A stretch of DNA of 64,000 nucleotides from Trichomonas vaginalis G3 (taxonomy: Eukaryota > Parabasalia > Trichomonadida > Trichomonadidae): NCBI RefSeq assembly GCF_026262505.1, contig NC_067206.1, forward strand, positions 1,860,001 to 1,924,000. The letters are read 5' to 3'. Positions within the stretch are counted from its first letter, which is position 1. The number at the start of each line of letters is the position of its first letter. Of this stretch, positions 7,876 to 18,461 are shown piece after piece. The position numbers were made by a program, and so were the translations under genes. The notes under the pieces are model-generated. The model had not been told where the DNA came from. It was given only the letters and a program-made list of their open reading frames with translations, and did not search any database.

Positions 7876-9987
7876 ATGAATGATTTTGAGCATTATCAAG
7901 CAATTGTCCCACGATTATCAGAATTACTTTTAGATAATTGTATATCATCATCTACAGAAACCAGAAATAAGATGCTTATATATCATAGGGCATCGATTTT
8001 AATCAATCAAATAAAAAAAATTAAGAATCAAGAAGAGATTTTTCCTGCACCTGAAGGAGATTCTTTTGTTACACCTCAACAAATGCAATGCATTTCACTT
8101 TTGATCGATTTTATTCTTAAAAATCCAGAAATTTTAATAGAAATTATTCTACATGAACTAGAAAAAGAAAACGATACGCAAATTGCTTTAATTTATTCTT
8201 CCGTCATCCCATCCATCTATGGATTCTATTCAACTGCAGAACATATTAGTTATGCGTTTCCATTTTTTTGTTCATTGATCATTTCAGTGAATCGCGAGAT
8301 TGCTTTTTCAGCTTTAGTTCCATTTTATTGTTCTGCTTGTACATATAAATTTACCGAATATTGTTTTGATCATTTTGTCACAAAATTTGTCAACGATGCC
8401 CGTATTTTAACAAAGCAAATTAGTAATTCTATAATTGATGAATATGTTTCCTTATTTATTCATTCATTATCGGAAGCTTTTCCCCTACTCCCGCATTCTC
8501 ATCAATTTATCCTACGTTTCATGCAAATAAAAGGCTATCCTATCAACGAAATCATACAATTTTTCATTCATAGATTTGCTGCCCCTCAATTACAAAAATT
8601 TTTACTTTCAACTCCACACAAGAACCAGCATAATAAGCTTTTTACGATTATCAAAGCTGTTGATCCTCGTCTAGATCTTTACCAGCCTCTCTTACAAGCA
8701 TTTTCTTCAAAAACAATTTTTGAGATTCCATCTGCATACCAAGCCTTTGACTTACCATTCTTGCAGTTTATTGTATCAACTCAGGATGCAGATATTTTAG
8801 TGCAAAACCTTGTTGAAATCCATAAACTGCCTAATATTCTCAGACAATTTGTTACAAATAACTACTTTTCTGAAATAAATCTGCAGCCTCTTATTGTAAA
8901 GGTATATATACGCAAGCCAAAGCCTGTAGAGCAGTCATACAACTGGAGGAGAGTTGTTTTTGACAACTTCAAAACAAAAAAATTAGAAGATAATGATTTA
9001 TTTCAGAGGTACTTTTTGCAGATTCAGTCTGAAGTAGAAGATTTCAAAGAAAACCCTTCAATCTTCTTAAAAAGTGAAAATTTGCTGCCAAGCGAATATT
9101 TTAAAAGGGAACAAATAAAAAAGATATTGTCAGAGAAATATGATATGTTTGTTGATTATTCAATCAACTTAACTGTAAATGAACTCATCGAAAGGTCAAA
9201 ACTTTTTGAAAATTACCTTGTTCACAGTTTGGCCTTGAAAACGCTTAAATCATGGTCAAAATTAATAGAAGAGTGTTTGAAAGTATCAGCATTTCCAGTA
9301 ATTGAAGAAAATGTGAGCGCTGTCATTAAATCTTTTTCGTTGAGACAATTATTCAAAAATTCTATTTTAATAGACAAGGCAATTGATGTTTCAGCATTTT
9401 GTATTCAGGAATTCTCAAACAAACCACTTCAGGTTATGATCTTAATTGAAAATTTTCTTTGTTATATAATTGGACCAAAAACTGCTATAATAATCAAATC
9501 TGTAGAGACAAGATGGCAAAAGCATGTTGTTGAAATGCGTCCCAGTATAAAATTGCCTCATGAATTTACAGATAAAAAATATAATATGAACAAAACATTG
9601 TTATTGAATGAGAAGCTATGGAAGATTGTTGCTATGTTTAATTCTATATCAACAATCCCTTTTTCTATGTCTTATTTCGTTTTTCTTGATTGTATCAAAG
9701 AAATAGAAGATTTAGAATCGTTTATTAGTGCAGATAATAATGATTCTATCACGAAGTTTGCTCTTGCATTTGCGGATTCGAGACAGATGATTTCAAGATT
9801 TATCATTATTAACTCAATCTTCGTCAAAACAGACAGATATAAAAATATATATAATAAATGCAGTCGTGACCCACTACTTTGGTGTAGATTGGAATCGGCA
9901 ATCCTTGATATGATATCAACAGACACTAATTTCATTAGTGATGTCCTTTCATTTCAAGAATTACTTATTGACTCAAAGTTTATTTGA
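7876..9987 (+). CDS. Conserved hypothetical 703-residue helical protein (host)
   Basis: I do not recognise this protein. It is an uninterrupted 703-residue frame, begins MNDFEHYQAIVPRLSELLLD and is rich in hydrophobic helices throughout, with no signal peptide, membrane anchor or catalytic motif that I can see. The regular spacing of helices in residues 60-330 (for example ILIEIILHELEKENDTQIAL) suggests an alpha-solenoid or GTPase-regulator type fold. Residues 340-440 are more charged, with KPKPVEQSYNWRR as a possible linker, and the C-terminal half is again helical. The frame has typical host codon use, starts with ATG a few bases after a pyrimidine-rich leader, and ends 137 bases from the convergent gene at 10125. 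Trichomonads have large lineage-specific families of such helical proteins; a Ras/Rab regulator is possible but unproven. Confidence 0.75.
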   Translation: MNDFEHYQAIVPRLSELLLDNCISSSTETRNKMLIYHRASILINQIKKIKNQEEIFPAPEGDSFVTPQQMQCISLLIDFILKNPEILIEIILHELEKENDTQIALIYSSVIPSIYGFYSTAEHISYAFPFFCSLIISVNREIAFSALVPFYCSACTYKFTEYCFDHFVTKFVNDARILTKQISNSIIDEYVSLFIHSLSEAFPLLPHSHQFILRFMQIKGYPINEIIQFFIHRFAAPQLQKFLLSTPHKNQHNKLFTIIKAVDPRLDLYQPLLQAFSSKTIFEIPSAYQAFDLPFLQFIVSTQDADILVQNLVEIHKLPNILRQFVTNNYFSEINLQPLIVKVYIRKPKPVEQSYNWRRVVFDNFKTKKLEDNDLFQRYFLQIQSEVEDFKENPSIFLKSENLLPSEYFKREQIKKILSEKYDMFVDYSINLTVNELIERSKLFENYLVHSLALKTLKSWSKLIEECLKVSAFPVIEENVSAVIKSFSLRQLFKNSILIDKAIDVSAFCIQEFSNKPLQVMILIENFLCYIIGPKTAIIIKSVETRWQKHVVEMRPSIKLPHEFTDKKYNMNKTLLLNEKLWKIVAMFNSISTIPFSMSYFVFLDCIKEIEDLESFISADNNDSITKFALAFADSRQMISRFIIINSIFVKTDRYKNIYNKCSRDPLLWCRLESAILDMISTDTNFISDVLSFQELLIDSKFI

Positions 9988-10124
9988 GCAAAATTGTTTT
10001 TTTTTAGTATTAATAATAAAAAATGATATTCATTTTTTTGACTAATATAATATTACATAATTTACATAAATAAGAAAAAGAATAAAATAAAATAAATGGA
10101 AAAATAAACACATACAATATAACA

Positions 10125-13100
10125 TTATGCTGATACTGGATAGAACAAAGGAATTGGTACTTGTAATATTTTGATCAAAGTTAGTTGCATTGCGCAAACG
10201 AAATCCTCTTGCTGTTTGAATATCTTTCTCTGATTTGCATCATTTGATTCGCTTCTCGATTTCTGTCTTTCAAACATGTCTTTCATGATGTCAAATGCAG
10301 CTCTGATTTGGTTTGCTGGGATAAACAAACAGAATGCGTTTGCGACCTCCCTGAATATCCTCTCCACGAGCATTGGCATCTCGCACAAGTCGGCGTAAGT
10401 GAAAATGTACAACAATGAGCCGCATTCTGGCGATGGAGTCGCATTTGGCTTAATCTCCCTGAAATTGCAGAACTTGAAGATGTTCGCGTAGTAGTCTGTG
10501 TTCTTGTTCGATGAAAAAAGTGGGAAGATGTAAGGCAATGTACGCTCGAGTTCGTCAACATAAGGTTTCGATGGCTCGGCGCTGCCAAACGCGTATATAG
10601 CTGATCTAACAATCTCTGCGCTGCGTTGGATGCCATCCCAGCGTGCTTTCTTCCGGTCATTGACAATTCTCCGGTAAACTACCACTTTCAGTGCGCCGAC
10701 AACGCTGCGACGAGATTGAGGGAGGACAAGTGAAGTGAAACTGGATACTCTTGTGACCAAACTCTCTCTGAACATGATTTCGAGGGGTAACGATTGCAAA
10801 CTGTGACTGACAACAAAGTTTATTGAAAGATCTGGACATGGTGCAACAGTTATGAATCTTCCTTTCTTCTTGGAGAACCACGAGTTGTCAATTGGAAGTT
10901 CATCGTCTTTAATAGGGAATGCTTGCTGCAGAATTGTACAACTACGGAGCAAAACACCAAATATTTTCTCTTTGATGTCCAAAAGTGTGGAAAGGTAAAG
11001 AGCTGGATTGTTAAATTTGTCGGCTGAGCCTTTTTTGTCAACTAGGACATATCCTAAAAGGCACTCGAAGAAAGACTTCGGAAGGAAATTGTCTGTCATG
11101 TCGAAATTGATCTTGGAGCCCATTGCTTCGATTAATATCGACTTGAGAGTTGCAAAGTGGCCATCGTTGAATCTACAGATTCTCTTCTGACCAGTCATTG
11201 GAATGTAAACAAGAATCCCGTTGAAAAGTCTCTGAACCAGCACTGTTCTACTGGAAGCTTTGTTATGTCTGAGCAGAGTGGAGAATTTGACATCAGTAGC
11301 GATATTTCCTTCGCTTGCCTCTTGTATGGACTCGATTGTTTTGAGGATTTCCTTGCAAACACCTCTATTTCTGATATGAACTGTGTCAGAGTCAATTTTC
11401 TGGGTCTCGTACAGCCTGATGTTGGCGTTGATGCATGAGAAGAGGTTGTCTAGAGAGCGTTCCCTCGCTTCAATCGACTTCTTTGTCTGGTCTATGTCGT
11501 ATCCGGATTCAACTAAGACATTTTCGAAACTGGGCAGACGAGGATTCTTCAGAGAAAGAACTTCGAAGTCCATTTCGGCCGAGGAATAGATGGGAGTCGG
11601 TAATCCTGTGTCGATATTCCTCAATCTGTTTCCAATTAGACATTTAATATCAGAAAGTAGGTCGAATATTAGTAGATGATCATTGATGAAGTCCTTATCT
11701 GAATACGCTAAGAGTTCAACGAGATTTTCCATTGAGTGCTCAAATGTCTTTAAAGCGTAAGTTGAAATGTTAACGGGGACAAAGTGTGGTCCTAAACAGA
11801 GCTTTTTGATGGTAGTGAATGCGAAATCGAAGTAAGTTTTGTAATCGGCCATTTTATTGAGCATGAAATAGACTTTTGCTAGTAAAACTTGAGTATAAAT
11901 GATGAGTGTTATTGACATAAGTCTGTTCGCATTCTTTTCGCAGAACTGTAGGCACCGTAAACACTCATCCAGAGCATTTTCACTGCTTATGGTTCTTTCT
12001 GTGAGTTTTGGAAGGTCTTTATAGTGTTTCTGAACTGGAATTGTAAGAAGGGCTGGCTGTTGTAAGTGTAAATCTTCTGGAGATTTAATTTCTTTTTCTT
12101 CACTATCTAAATTGAAGGTGCTCTTGTTTTCTGGATTATCGATGTGTTGCAATGCATTTTTGATAACTGGATTTGTATCGAAAAAGTGATGTAAAATTAT
12201 ATCACAAAAATTGAGAGAGGCCTCAATTTCTTTTCTTGTTGAGCCGACTTTTTCGAAGCAATGCCTAGCGACAACAAAGCAAGAGATTGCTTCAGAAGCT
12301 ATTTCATTGAGAGTGAAATCTCTTGTCGGTTTCTTGTATGATAAAAACTTTTTCTGATTCTCGATTAATTCTGCTTCGAACTGTACTTTCTCTGGGAAGC
12401 TTGAAGAGTTAAAGTATGCCATTGAAAATGCCATACCTCTCCATAAGTAACCGCATCCGATCTCTCTTAATGTACCTTTTAAGTAAATAAAGAATTCTGA
12501 CCAAGCGATTGTCTCTCTGAACATCATTCTGTCGAGTGTACCTCTCATCATCATGGAAACTACCGCACCGCAAGCGTCAAACGACGCTCCGCTCAACAAT
12601 GAAATATGAGTAGCGGATCTTGCCATGTGTCTGACGTCCAGCTTTGGCAGAGATTGTACGCATTGTTGGTATCTATTTGTTTTGAGGAAAAGCCTTGACT
12701 TGAGGTATCCGATTATATTTTGGAGGACTGGTGCTTCCATTGCGTTCTGGAGGCTTTCGATTGTGTATTCTGCTGCTTTGTAGTGTCTCATTCTTATAAG
12801 AGTATCAATGTAAGAGCAACAGACGAGCATCGTGTTGATTGCGTTCTTCCTTGGAACGAAATCAGGGAAAGAACTAACTAATGATGGTCTCGTCAGTCTT
12901 TGTGTGCCTTTTAATTGAGGATCGATGATTTTGAAATTTTCTCGAACAGCTAAATTGTATGGTTTACGTAATAAAAATGACAAAAGTGACACCGCCAAAT
13001 GCATCATGCCATTTTCTGTGTAAATTTGAGCAATTGTCTGTCCTAAGTAGAGAGATTCATCTATCTTTGACTGCTGTATAAGTGTCTTAAGACTTGAAGT

Positions 13101-15071
13101 GTAGAAAAAAAGCGCTCTTATTGTATCTCCATTTCTCTGAGCCATTTGAGCAATAGCTGTTGATGAATTTGTGTCCTTTATATCTGAGAGAAAGTAGTTG
13201 TCGAAAGCTAATGTTGCATGGTAGTACCTATCTGACCTTTCTAATGTTTCCGCAAAAAAGAGAACACTTGAACGTATAATCGGAGTTCTACTGAATGTCC
13301 CCATGACTTTGTGAACTAAATAGACTAATTCGAACATTATGGAACATGAAACGTAAGGATCAACGTCGATGTAAGCTAATGCAGCTCCAAATCCTACGCG
13401 AAACGCATAGAAAGGTGGTAAATCCATAGTAGAGTATGCTTCGTATAGATATGTTGCTCTAAGTGTCCTTATTGATATAGGATGAGTTACTGATTTCAAA
13501 GACGGAGGCTGGGATATTCTTCCACCCGTCAACGGCGACCTTCCATCGATAATAAATTCTATATCTGCTGCTGCCAGTAAATGAACTATGTTTGTTGAGT
13601 ACGAAACCGCTAATTCCGGCAATTTTCTTTTGTTTGCGATCGGCTTGAGCGATTTGCGTTCAATCTGATCGTTCGGTATTAATTCGAGAAGTTTTTCGTA
13701 AGACTGTTGAATTTCGCCTGCGTGAGAAATCATAGCGTTATGTGCTTCATGTTCGTAAATTATTAAATTGGGAAATAAGCAACCTCTAGTTACTGGGTTG
13801 TTTGTCGATTGATTTAAGAATTGAAGTGTTGGATAGTATAAATGAAAGAAATCTGCCGACGGATCCATTGGGAGTGCGTTCAGAAGTTTCTGTTGGTTGA
13901 CGAGGTAGCTATATAAGCCAATATAGTAATGAGCGCTGTTCGTCATCATCCTCTGTACAGTTACGTTTTCAACCGGGAGAGACATCGGAGCGGACATGTA
14001 AGGAAGTGTAGGGTCGTATGCGATGCTGCTCCTCCAGTTGGTCATTGGCAATTCGTTACTGCTGATGACTGGTCTGAGGGATTCCAACCATTCGGAAAAT
14101 TGAGTTGCAGAATAAGAAGAATGACCTTCGTCATCTAATATGTAGGTCATAGTTTCTGGTGGCTCCGTAACAGCAATTGCTAAAGTCTCAATTTTCGCTT
14201 GGCAATTTGCAAAATCTAAAACGTTTTCATGGACCTCTTCCTCGATTGTCATTACTGTTGGTGCGGTTGATAATTTCATCTTGTTACTTTTAATAAATTC
14301 AAAAAACGAATCGCTATTTTCGTCGTCTGTATCTTGATCTATCAGATCAATGGCTTTAATCGCTTCAGGACAGTAGGTGGATAAATTATGGATAACTGAA
14401 GGTAAGATAGGATGTCTCGGGAATAAGGCAACTAAATCTAATGCAATTTTATTTATAATATCTTGGATCGAAAAATCGGGAAATATAGTAGAAATTGGAG
14501 CATACGATGGGCATTTAAGGCATTCTTCCAGTGATGTTAGATAGTAGTAGCAAGAGACACCTTTATCTTTCTCCATTGAAGCAATCAAAAATTGAATAAG
14601 CGAAGTAATTCTTGGATCAATTGAAACATCTTCGTATTTGTGCAAGTTTAATGTTTTATCTCTGATAAAGTGTATTATGTCAATCTGTGCACTGAAAACG
14701 TCATCAAAGTCGTCGGGATTTAGAGGTAAAGTGTCAATTTGCTTGATTGCATATTTATGAATCAATGTCTGATTTTCTTGAGAAAATTGATCTTCAGGAA
14801 TAAAGAATACAGGACCTGAATATTTTTGAGGAATTTTCTGTTTTTCAAGAATTGATAATATATTGGTAACCCGTGATGAGGCATCAGAAAATCCAACGAT
14901 TTTCTTCTTCTTTTCTTGAGGTTTTAAGGCAAAAACAGGGACTTGTTTACTTATCTTAAGATTTTCGCCTTCGGAGCTCGATGAAAAGAAACAACCGTCA
15001 GAGGACTCCTCAGTCTGTTGTGTGCCGCGTTTTTCTGCCTTAAGGCCGAGCACAATTTTCGGGGAATCCAT
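10125..15071 (-). CDS. Large TPR-like protein with separase/CHAT-like C-terminal region (host)
   Basis: A single frame gives 1648 residues from the ATG at 15071 (MDSPKIVLGLKAEKRG). An in-frame ATG 14 codons upstream gives a less likely leader. The N-terminal 60 residues are low-complexity and serine-rich with a basic EKKKKIVGF patch. Residues 100-1350 are almost entirely helical with TPR-like pairs, for example GDTIRALFFYTSSLKTLIQQ. The last 240 residues resemble the separase/CHAT protease region: INFVVSHSLQSLPLEIMFRE near residue 1415 matches the substrate-pocket strand seen as 'LxxLPWExLP' in separases. SLLYIFTYADLCE near 1555 lies where the catalytic histidine motif would be, but it has tyrosine. 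No clear catalytic cysteine block follows. The likely choices are a diverged separase, which cuts cohesin at anaphase, or a related inactive scaffold. Family fit is moderate. Confidence 0.55.
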   Translation of the reverse strand: MDSPKIVLGLKAEKRGTQQTEESSDGCFFSSSSEGENLKISKQVPVFALKPQEKKKKIVGFSDASSRVTNILSILEKQKIPQKYSGPVFFIPEDQFSQENQTLIHKYAIKQIDTLPLNPDDFDDVFSAQIDIIHFIRDKTLNLHKYEDVSIDPRITSLIQFLIASMEKDKGVSCYYYLTSLEECLKCPSYAPISTIFPDFSIQDIINKIALDLVALFPRHPILPSVIHNLSTYCPEAIKAIDLIDQDTDDENSDSFFEFIKSNKMKLSTAPTVMTIEEEVHENVLDFANCQAKIETLAIAVTEPPETMTYILDDEGHSSYSATQFSEWLESLRPVISSNELPMTNWRSSIAYDPTLPYMSAPMSLPVENVTVQRMMTNSAHYYIGLYSYLVNQQKLLNALPMDPSADFFHLYYPTLQFLNQSTNNPVTRGCLFPNLIIYEHEAHNAMISHAGEIQQSYEKLLELIPNDQIERKSLKPIANKRKLPELAVSYSTNIVHLLAAADIEFIIDGRSPLTGGRISQPPSLKSVTHPISIRTLRATYLYEAYSTMDLPPFYAFRVGFGAALAYIDVDPYVSCSIMFELVYLVHKVMGTFSRTPIIRSSVLFFAETLERSDRYYHATLAFDNYFLSDIKDTNSSTAIAQMAQRNGDTIRALFFYTSSLKTLIQQSKIDESLYLGQTIAQIYTENGMMHLAVSLLSFLLRKPYNLAVRENFKIIDPQLKGTQRLTRPSLVSSFPDFVPRKNAINTMLVCCSYIDTLIRMRHYKAAEYTIESLQNAMEAPVLQNIIGYLKSRLFLKTNRYQQCVQSLPKLDVRHMARSATHISLLSGASFDACGAVVSMMMRGTLDRMMFRETIAWSEFFIYLKGTLREIGCGYLWRGMAFSMAYFNSSSFPEKVQFEAELIENQKKFLSYKKPTRDFTLNEIASEAISCFVVARHCFEKVGSTRKEIEASLNFCDIILHHFFDTNPVIKNALQHIDNPENKSTFNLDSEEKEIKSPEDLHLQQPALLTIPVQKHYKDLPKLTERTISSENALDECLRCLQFCEKNANRLMSITLIIYTQVLLAKVYFMLNKMADYKTYFDFAFTTIKKLCLGPHFVPVNISTYALKTFEHSMENLVELLAYSDKDFINDHLLIFDLLSDIKCLIGNRLRNIDTGLPTPIYSSAEMDFEVLSLKNPRLPSFENVLVESGYDIDQTKKSIEARERSLDNLFSCINANIRLYETQKIDSDTVHIRNRGVCKEILKTIESIQEASEGNIATDVKFSTLLRHNKASSRTVLVQRLFNGILVYIPMTGQKRICRFNDGHFATLKSILIEAMGSKINFDMTDNFLPKSFFECLLGYVLVDKKGSADKFNNPALYLSTLLDIKEKIFGVLLRSCTILQQAFPIKDDELPIDNSWFSKKKGRFITVAPCPDLSINFVVSHSLQSLPLEIMFRESLVTRVSSFTSLVLPQSRRSVVGALKVVVYRRIVNDRKKARWDGIQRSAEIVRSAIYAFGSAEPSKPYVDELERTLPYIFPLFSSNKNTDYYANIFKFCNFREIKPNATPSPECGSLLYIFTYADLCEMPMLVERIFREVANAFCLFIPANQIRAAFDIMKDMFERQKSRSESNDANQRKIFKQQEDFVCAMQLTLIKILQVPIPLFYPVSA

Positions 15072-16137
15072 GCAATAAAAAAAGCTCCCCCTTTTTGATG
15101 AAAAATAAAACAACGATGGAGGTAGGGCAACGATAGGTCAAAAAGGCTTCTCTGATAGATTTCCTTGCCTTTTGGATATGCTATAATATATAGCCTAGCA
15201 TGATAGGATATGATGTCAAAAGTTAGAACATAACTTAGGATCTTGAGAAAAATGAAAAACAAAAATTACATAAAAAAAGAAAAATTTTATCTAATTTGTT
15301 TTTTTGGACCGAATAAGTAATTTTATTGAATTTCAATACGACACATAGATTTTATTATTAGTAATAAATATAATGGTTTACTATTAACAAGGAACCTAAA
15401 CTAATGAAAATTTGATTTCAAATATTGTATATGATTATCATAGATTACCAAAATATATTGCTATTTATGAGGATATAATATTGATTATTAGTAAATCGTA
15501 TAAATTTAATAAATATACCATGAATATTGAATGAATTTCTTGATTCATAGAGGTAAAACGCGCTTTTATATGATTTAGACAGAGAATTTATGAGATGTAA
15601 ATAACACAATAAAGGTTTATATTGAATATTTTCTAAAAATAAATCGAAATTATAAAAAACAATACATTTATTCATTGAAACTACTTGGACAAATATGAAA
15701 CAAGCATTCAGGCAATACTTTTGAGACTTCAACGCATCTGATAATTTTTATATAACTTCACCTCTTATGCTTAGAGTGGAGGTATTGAGATCGTATAAGT
15801 ATAGATGAGCTCACATTCAGATATGATGTGTGAACTTCTGTTTTCACTGCAATTTTGAATCAGAATAAACTCAAAACAAGAATAAAATGATATACTCACT
15901 CTCTAAATGTGTTCGAGATTTAAAGTTGTATGAATAAAACGATTCATCTTTCGAAGCCTCCCATTTAATGAGAGACTTCGAAAGATGAATGTATTCATGT
16001 AGATGAAATACTATATATGACCTTGTGTGATACTAAAGATATCAAAATGTTCATTTTTAAGTGCAATAGAAGGGTTATCTCTCGTAAAATCTCAATTTAA
16101 GGAAGATTTAGAAAGAACTCCTTTCCTAAGTAGATAG
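15072..16137. other. Host intergenic DNA with one hairpin
   Basis: AT-rich upstream region of the 1648-residue gene. No convincing gene is visible; the 95-codon frame at 15445-15732 has no coding signature. A hairpin at 15942-15990 pairs ATTCATCTTTCGAAG with its complement CTTCGAAAGATGAAT, with further imperfect pairing inward (CCTCCCAT against ATGAGAG). Confidence 0.5.
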
Positions 16138-16410
16138 TGTGTGGTTTCTGTCTTTTGGTTGATCAGGAACTATGAAATTAAGTCGGACAGAAAGAAGTTC
16201 TTTCCAAAACAGACTCCAAATGAGTTGTTCGAAAAGAACTTCCTTCTGTATATGGATAATTGTAGTTACCGCACTGAAGTATGTGATTGTGATGATGGAG
16301 TTCTCGATAAATCTAAAATCGGATTAAGATTAATTGAAAACTCAAGTAATTCTTTGAAATCTTGTGTTGTCTGGCACTATAATAACCAAAGAATGAGAAT
16401 ATTATGTTGA
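16138..16410 (+). pseudogene. Probable gene remnant, unknown
   Basis: A 90-codon open stretch with richer, gene-like base use stands out in noncoding AT-rich DNA. It reads SVFWLIRNYEIKSDRKKFFP, later LLYMDNCSYRTEVCDCDDGV, and ends WHYNNQRMRILC. It has no ATG near its beginning; the first in-frame ATG is at 16252. It is therefore more likely the 3' part of a dead host gene than an active one. I do not recognise the family. Confidence 0.3.
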
Positions 16411-16416
16411 ATGATG

Positions 16417-16462
16417 AGTACGTGTGCTCGGCATTCGCCGAGCGAATTGAGTTTAACGTACT
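16417..16462. repeat. GC-rich nested hairpin
   Basis: The inner stem GCTCGGC-ATTC-GCCGAGC (16426-16443) is a perfect seven-base stem with a four-base loop. Outer arms AGTACGT (16417-16423) and ACGTACT (16456-16462) are also exact complements. It lies just after the gene remnant and is the only GC-rich patch in about 2 kb. It could be a transcript-end structure or a small inserted palindrome. Confidence 0.5.
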
Positions 16463-17687
16463 ATGAAAAGTGACAAATTTGGGCTTTTTTTCCTAGGGTT
16501 ATGATCTCTTCCTTTCTGCTCAATACGACAGAAATGAAAGAATGAATTTGTATTCCCTAATTGATTACTACAATCTGTATCTATCTTTAACATAGAATTA
16601 GCTGCATTGTGATTTATACTCCAGAATTATTCAATTTAAGATCAACCTCGTAAATTTTAATCATATTGCACCAATACTCCTACGTTGAGATAAGAACATG
16701 ATTATACATACCAAAGCCCCATATTAAAAATCAAAATTTAGCACCTCCATTATGCAACCACATTATTCGTCGCAAATAAGTATATTTACGCATATTATGA
16801 TGCATATTCACACAACTCGTATACATGAAAAGTTATTAAAATCAGACAAAATTATTGCAATAAGGAAAAAAACAACTTTATTATATATGTTAGTAATGAA
16901 TTACAAATATTTCTACAAAGAATGCTCAATACTTCATATAATCTTCGAATATTTCTTATTACAAGTTAATACATTTTGACTCGAACATGATAAACAAAAG
17001 CTGACTGATTACTACATTTATGAAAATATAGTACGTTTCCATTCATCTGTTTACTTGTTTTTGTTGGAATAAAATCATTTTTTTTTCTTTCATGAAATAA
17101 GAATTTTGCTGCGAAAGCAATATCTCTAACAATAATTAATACATTACGTCAACTCTGGAATGAGTATTTATCAAATATGATATCAAAATCAAAAATTAGT
17201 TGTTTTTTATGAGTAAAAACGATGTAAATTGATTATTTGACTAATTATCAAATACTTTGATTTTCCAAATTTTTTCGAAATTGATTTTTTCATGTGAAAA
17301 TTCAAATTGTTTAATTTCATTTTTGAAATTTTGAATTTTTTTTGGAATTTTGAGTTGATCAATTCAGCAGAATTGATAATGCTATTGCTTTAGGGCATAC
17401 CACAAGGTGATGAATAAAAGGTGAACATTAACAAATTATTTTAAATCACAAATATCATCCTCATCAACTTTAATTCTAAAAAGAACTGTACTGAATTATG
17501 AAAATGCATGATTTACATTATTAAAATCTTTGAATGAAAATAGTACAAGATAAGTTTTTATTCATTTTTAATTAGATTTAAACGAAAAACTACTCCATAT
17601 TAAAATTTAAGTCGAGAAATCGTATTTTGTTCTTATTTGTTAGCATTTTGTAGACATTCTAATCTTGAATTAATTTGTTACATGATA
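16463..17687. other. Host intergenic DNA left of element C
   Basis: AT-rich sequence with many A and T runs. The frame at 16752-16979 has no coding signature. I see no RNA gene or repeat. It ends at the terminal repeat of element C. Confidence 0.4.
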
Positions 17688-17987
17688 AGTAGTATATGAT
17701 GCGGGTTTTGTGACTTTTTTTGTAAACGTAAGAATTCATACAATATCGAGCGATTTTGTATCATTTTTTTTAACATATGAAGTAAAAAATGTATGATTCT
17801 TACGGTTTTTATTCTTACGTTTTTGAATAAATCAAGATTTAAAAAATTTTCAAAATTGTAAGACATTTACACTAAACCCATACATAATGAAATAAAAAAA
17901 ATAAAAAAAAAAATAAAAAAATAAACTTTAAAAATTCATGTCTTACATTTTTGAATAATTTATTTTTTAATTTGTATGAAAATGAGT
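17688..17987. repeat. Terminal repeat of family-2 Maverick (element C copy)
   Basis: This 300-base sequence is repeated with a few percent difference at 49372-49671. It begins AGTAGTATATG, compatible with the 5'-AG ends known for Polintons. It carries an internal inverted pair ACGTAAGAAT / ATTCTTACGT and an A-rich run near 17890-17925. It ends inside the first codons of the adjacent gene (ATGAAAATGAGTG), so the repeat supplies the promoter and start codon of the terminal gene. Confidence 0.7.
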
Positions 17988-18461
17988 GGATCAAGATTCG
18001 TAACCGTCAATCAATTAATGGATGCTCTTTCACCAGTTCTTGAAAATGTTAAACAAGTAGATGTTTATTTCGATGATTATGTAGAAAGTTTATATTATAA
18101 AGGTAAGTTTAATATTAAACCTATTGCTTTTGCATTTGATAATAAATTAATTGAAAATGTAAAAATTTGGGAATTAATTCCGAATATTGAATTTATAACA
18201 AATATTAATGATAAATGGTTTAAACGAATTCCAACCACAAAAGTTCTTTGTAAATTAATGATCAAAACTGAGGCCAAAGAATTTCATGAATTTACATATC
18301 ATCCAAATAAAGTTTCAGAACTAGAAAATGAAAAACTTCAGAAAAAATTAAACGATAGACTTTCAAATGATTGTATTGAAAAAATAAATAAACTAGCAGA
18401 AGTTGCATTTAATAATGAAATATTTGATGAATATAACCTTGAACTCAGTGATGAACTTTAA
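17976..18461 (+). CDS. Conserved Maverick terminal protein, 161 residues (element C)
   Basis: The protein begins MKMSGSRFVTVNQLMDALSP; the first codons lie in the terminal repeat. It shares a pattern with the 139-residue protein at 36402-36821 of family 1: F(V/I)(T/S)VN(Q/K).M then V(D/N)VYF and (I/V).FA(F/I), so both families keep this gene near their end. The C-terminal third is charged and helical (KLQKKLNDRLSNDCIEKINK). No catalytic motif is visible. The mixed beta N-terminal part and helical tail could suit a DNA-binding or virion protein. Function is unknown. It overlaps the end of the next, convergent gene by four bases. Confidence 0.55.
   Translation: MKMSGSRFVTVNQLMDALSPVLENVKQVDVYFDDYVESLYYKGKFNIKPIAFAFDNKLIENVKIWELIPNIEFITNINDKWFKRIPTTKVLCKLMIKTEAKEFHEFTYHPNKVSELENEKLQKKLNDRLSNDCIEKINKLAEVAFNNEIFDEYNLELSDEL

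Noticed and set aside
17678-17866. A 62-codon frame across the left end of element C
   Set aside because: It is antisense to the terminal repeat, spans the element boundary and has no coding signature.
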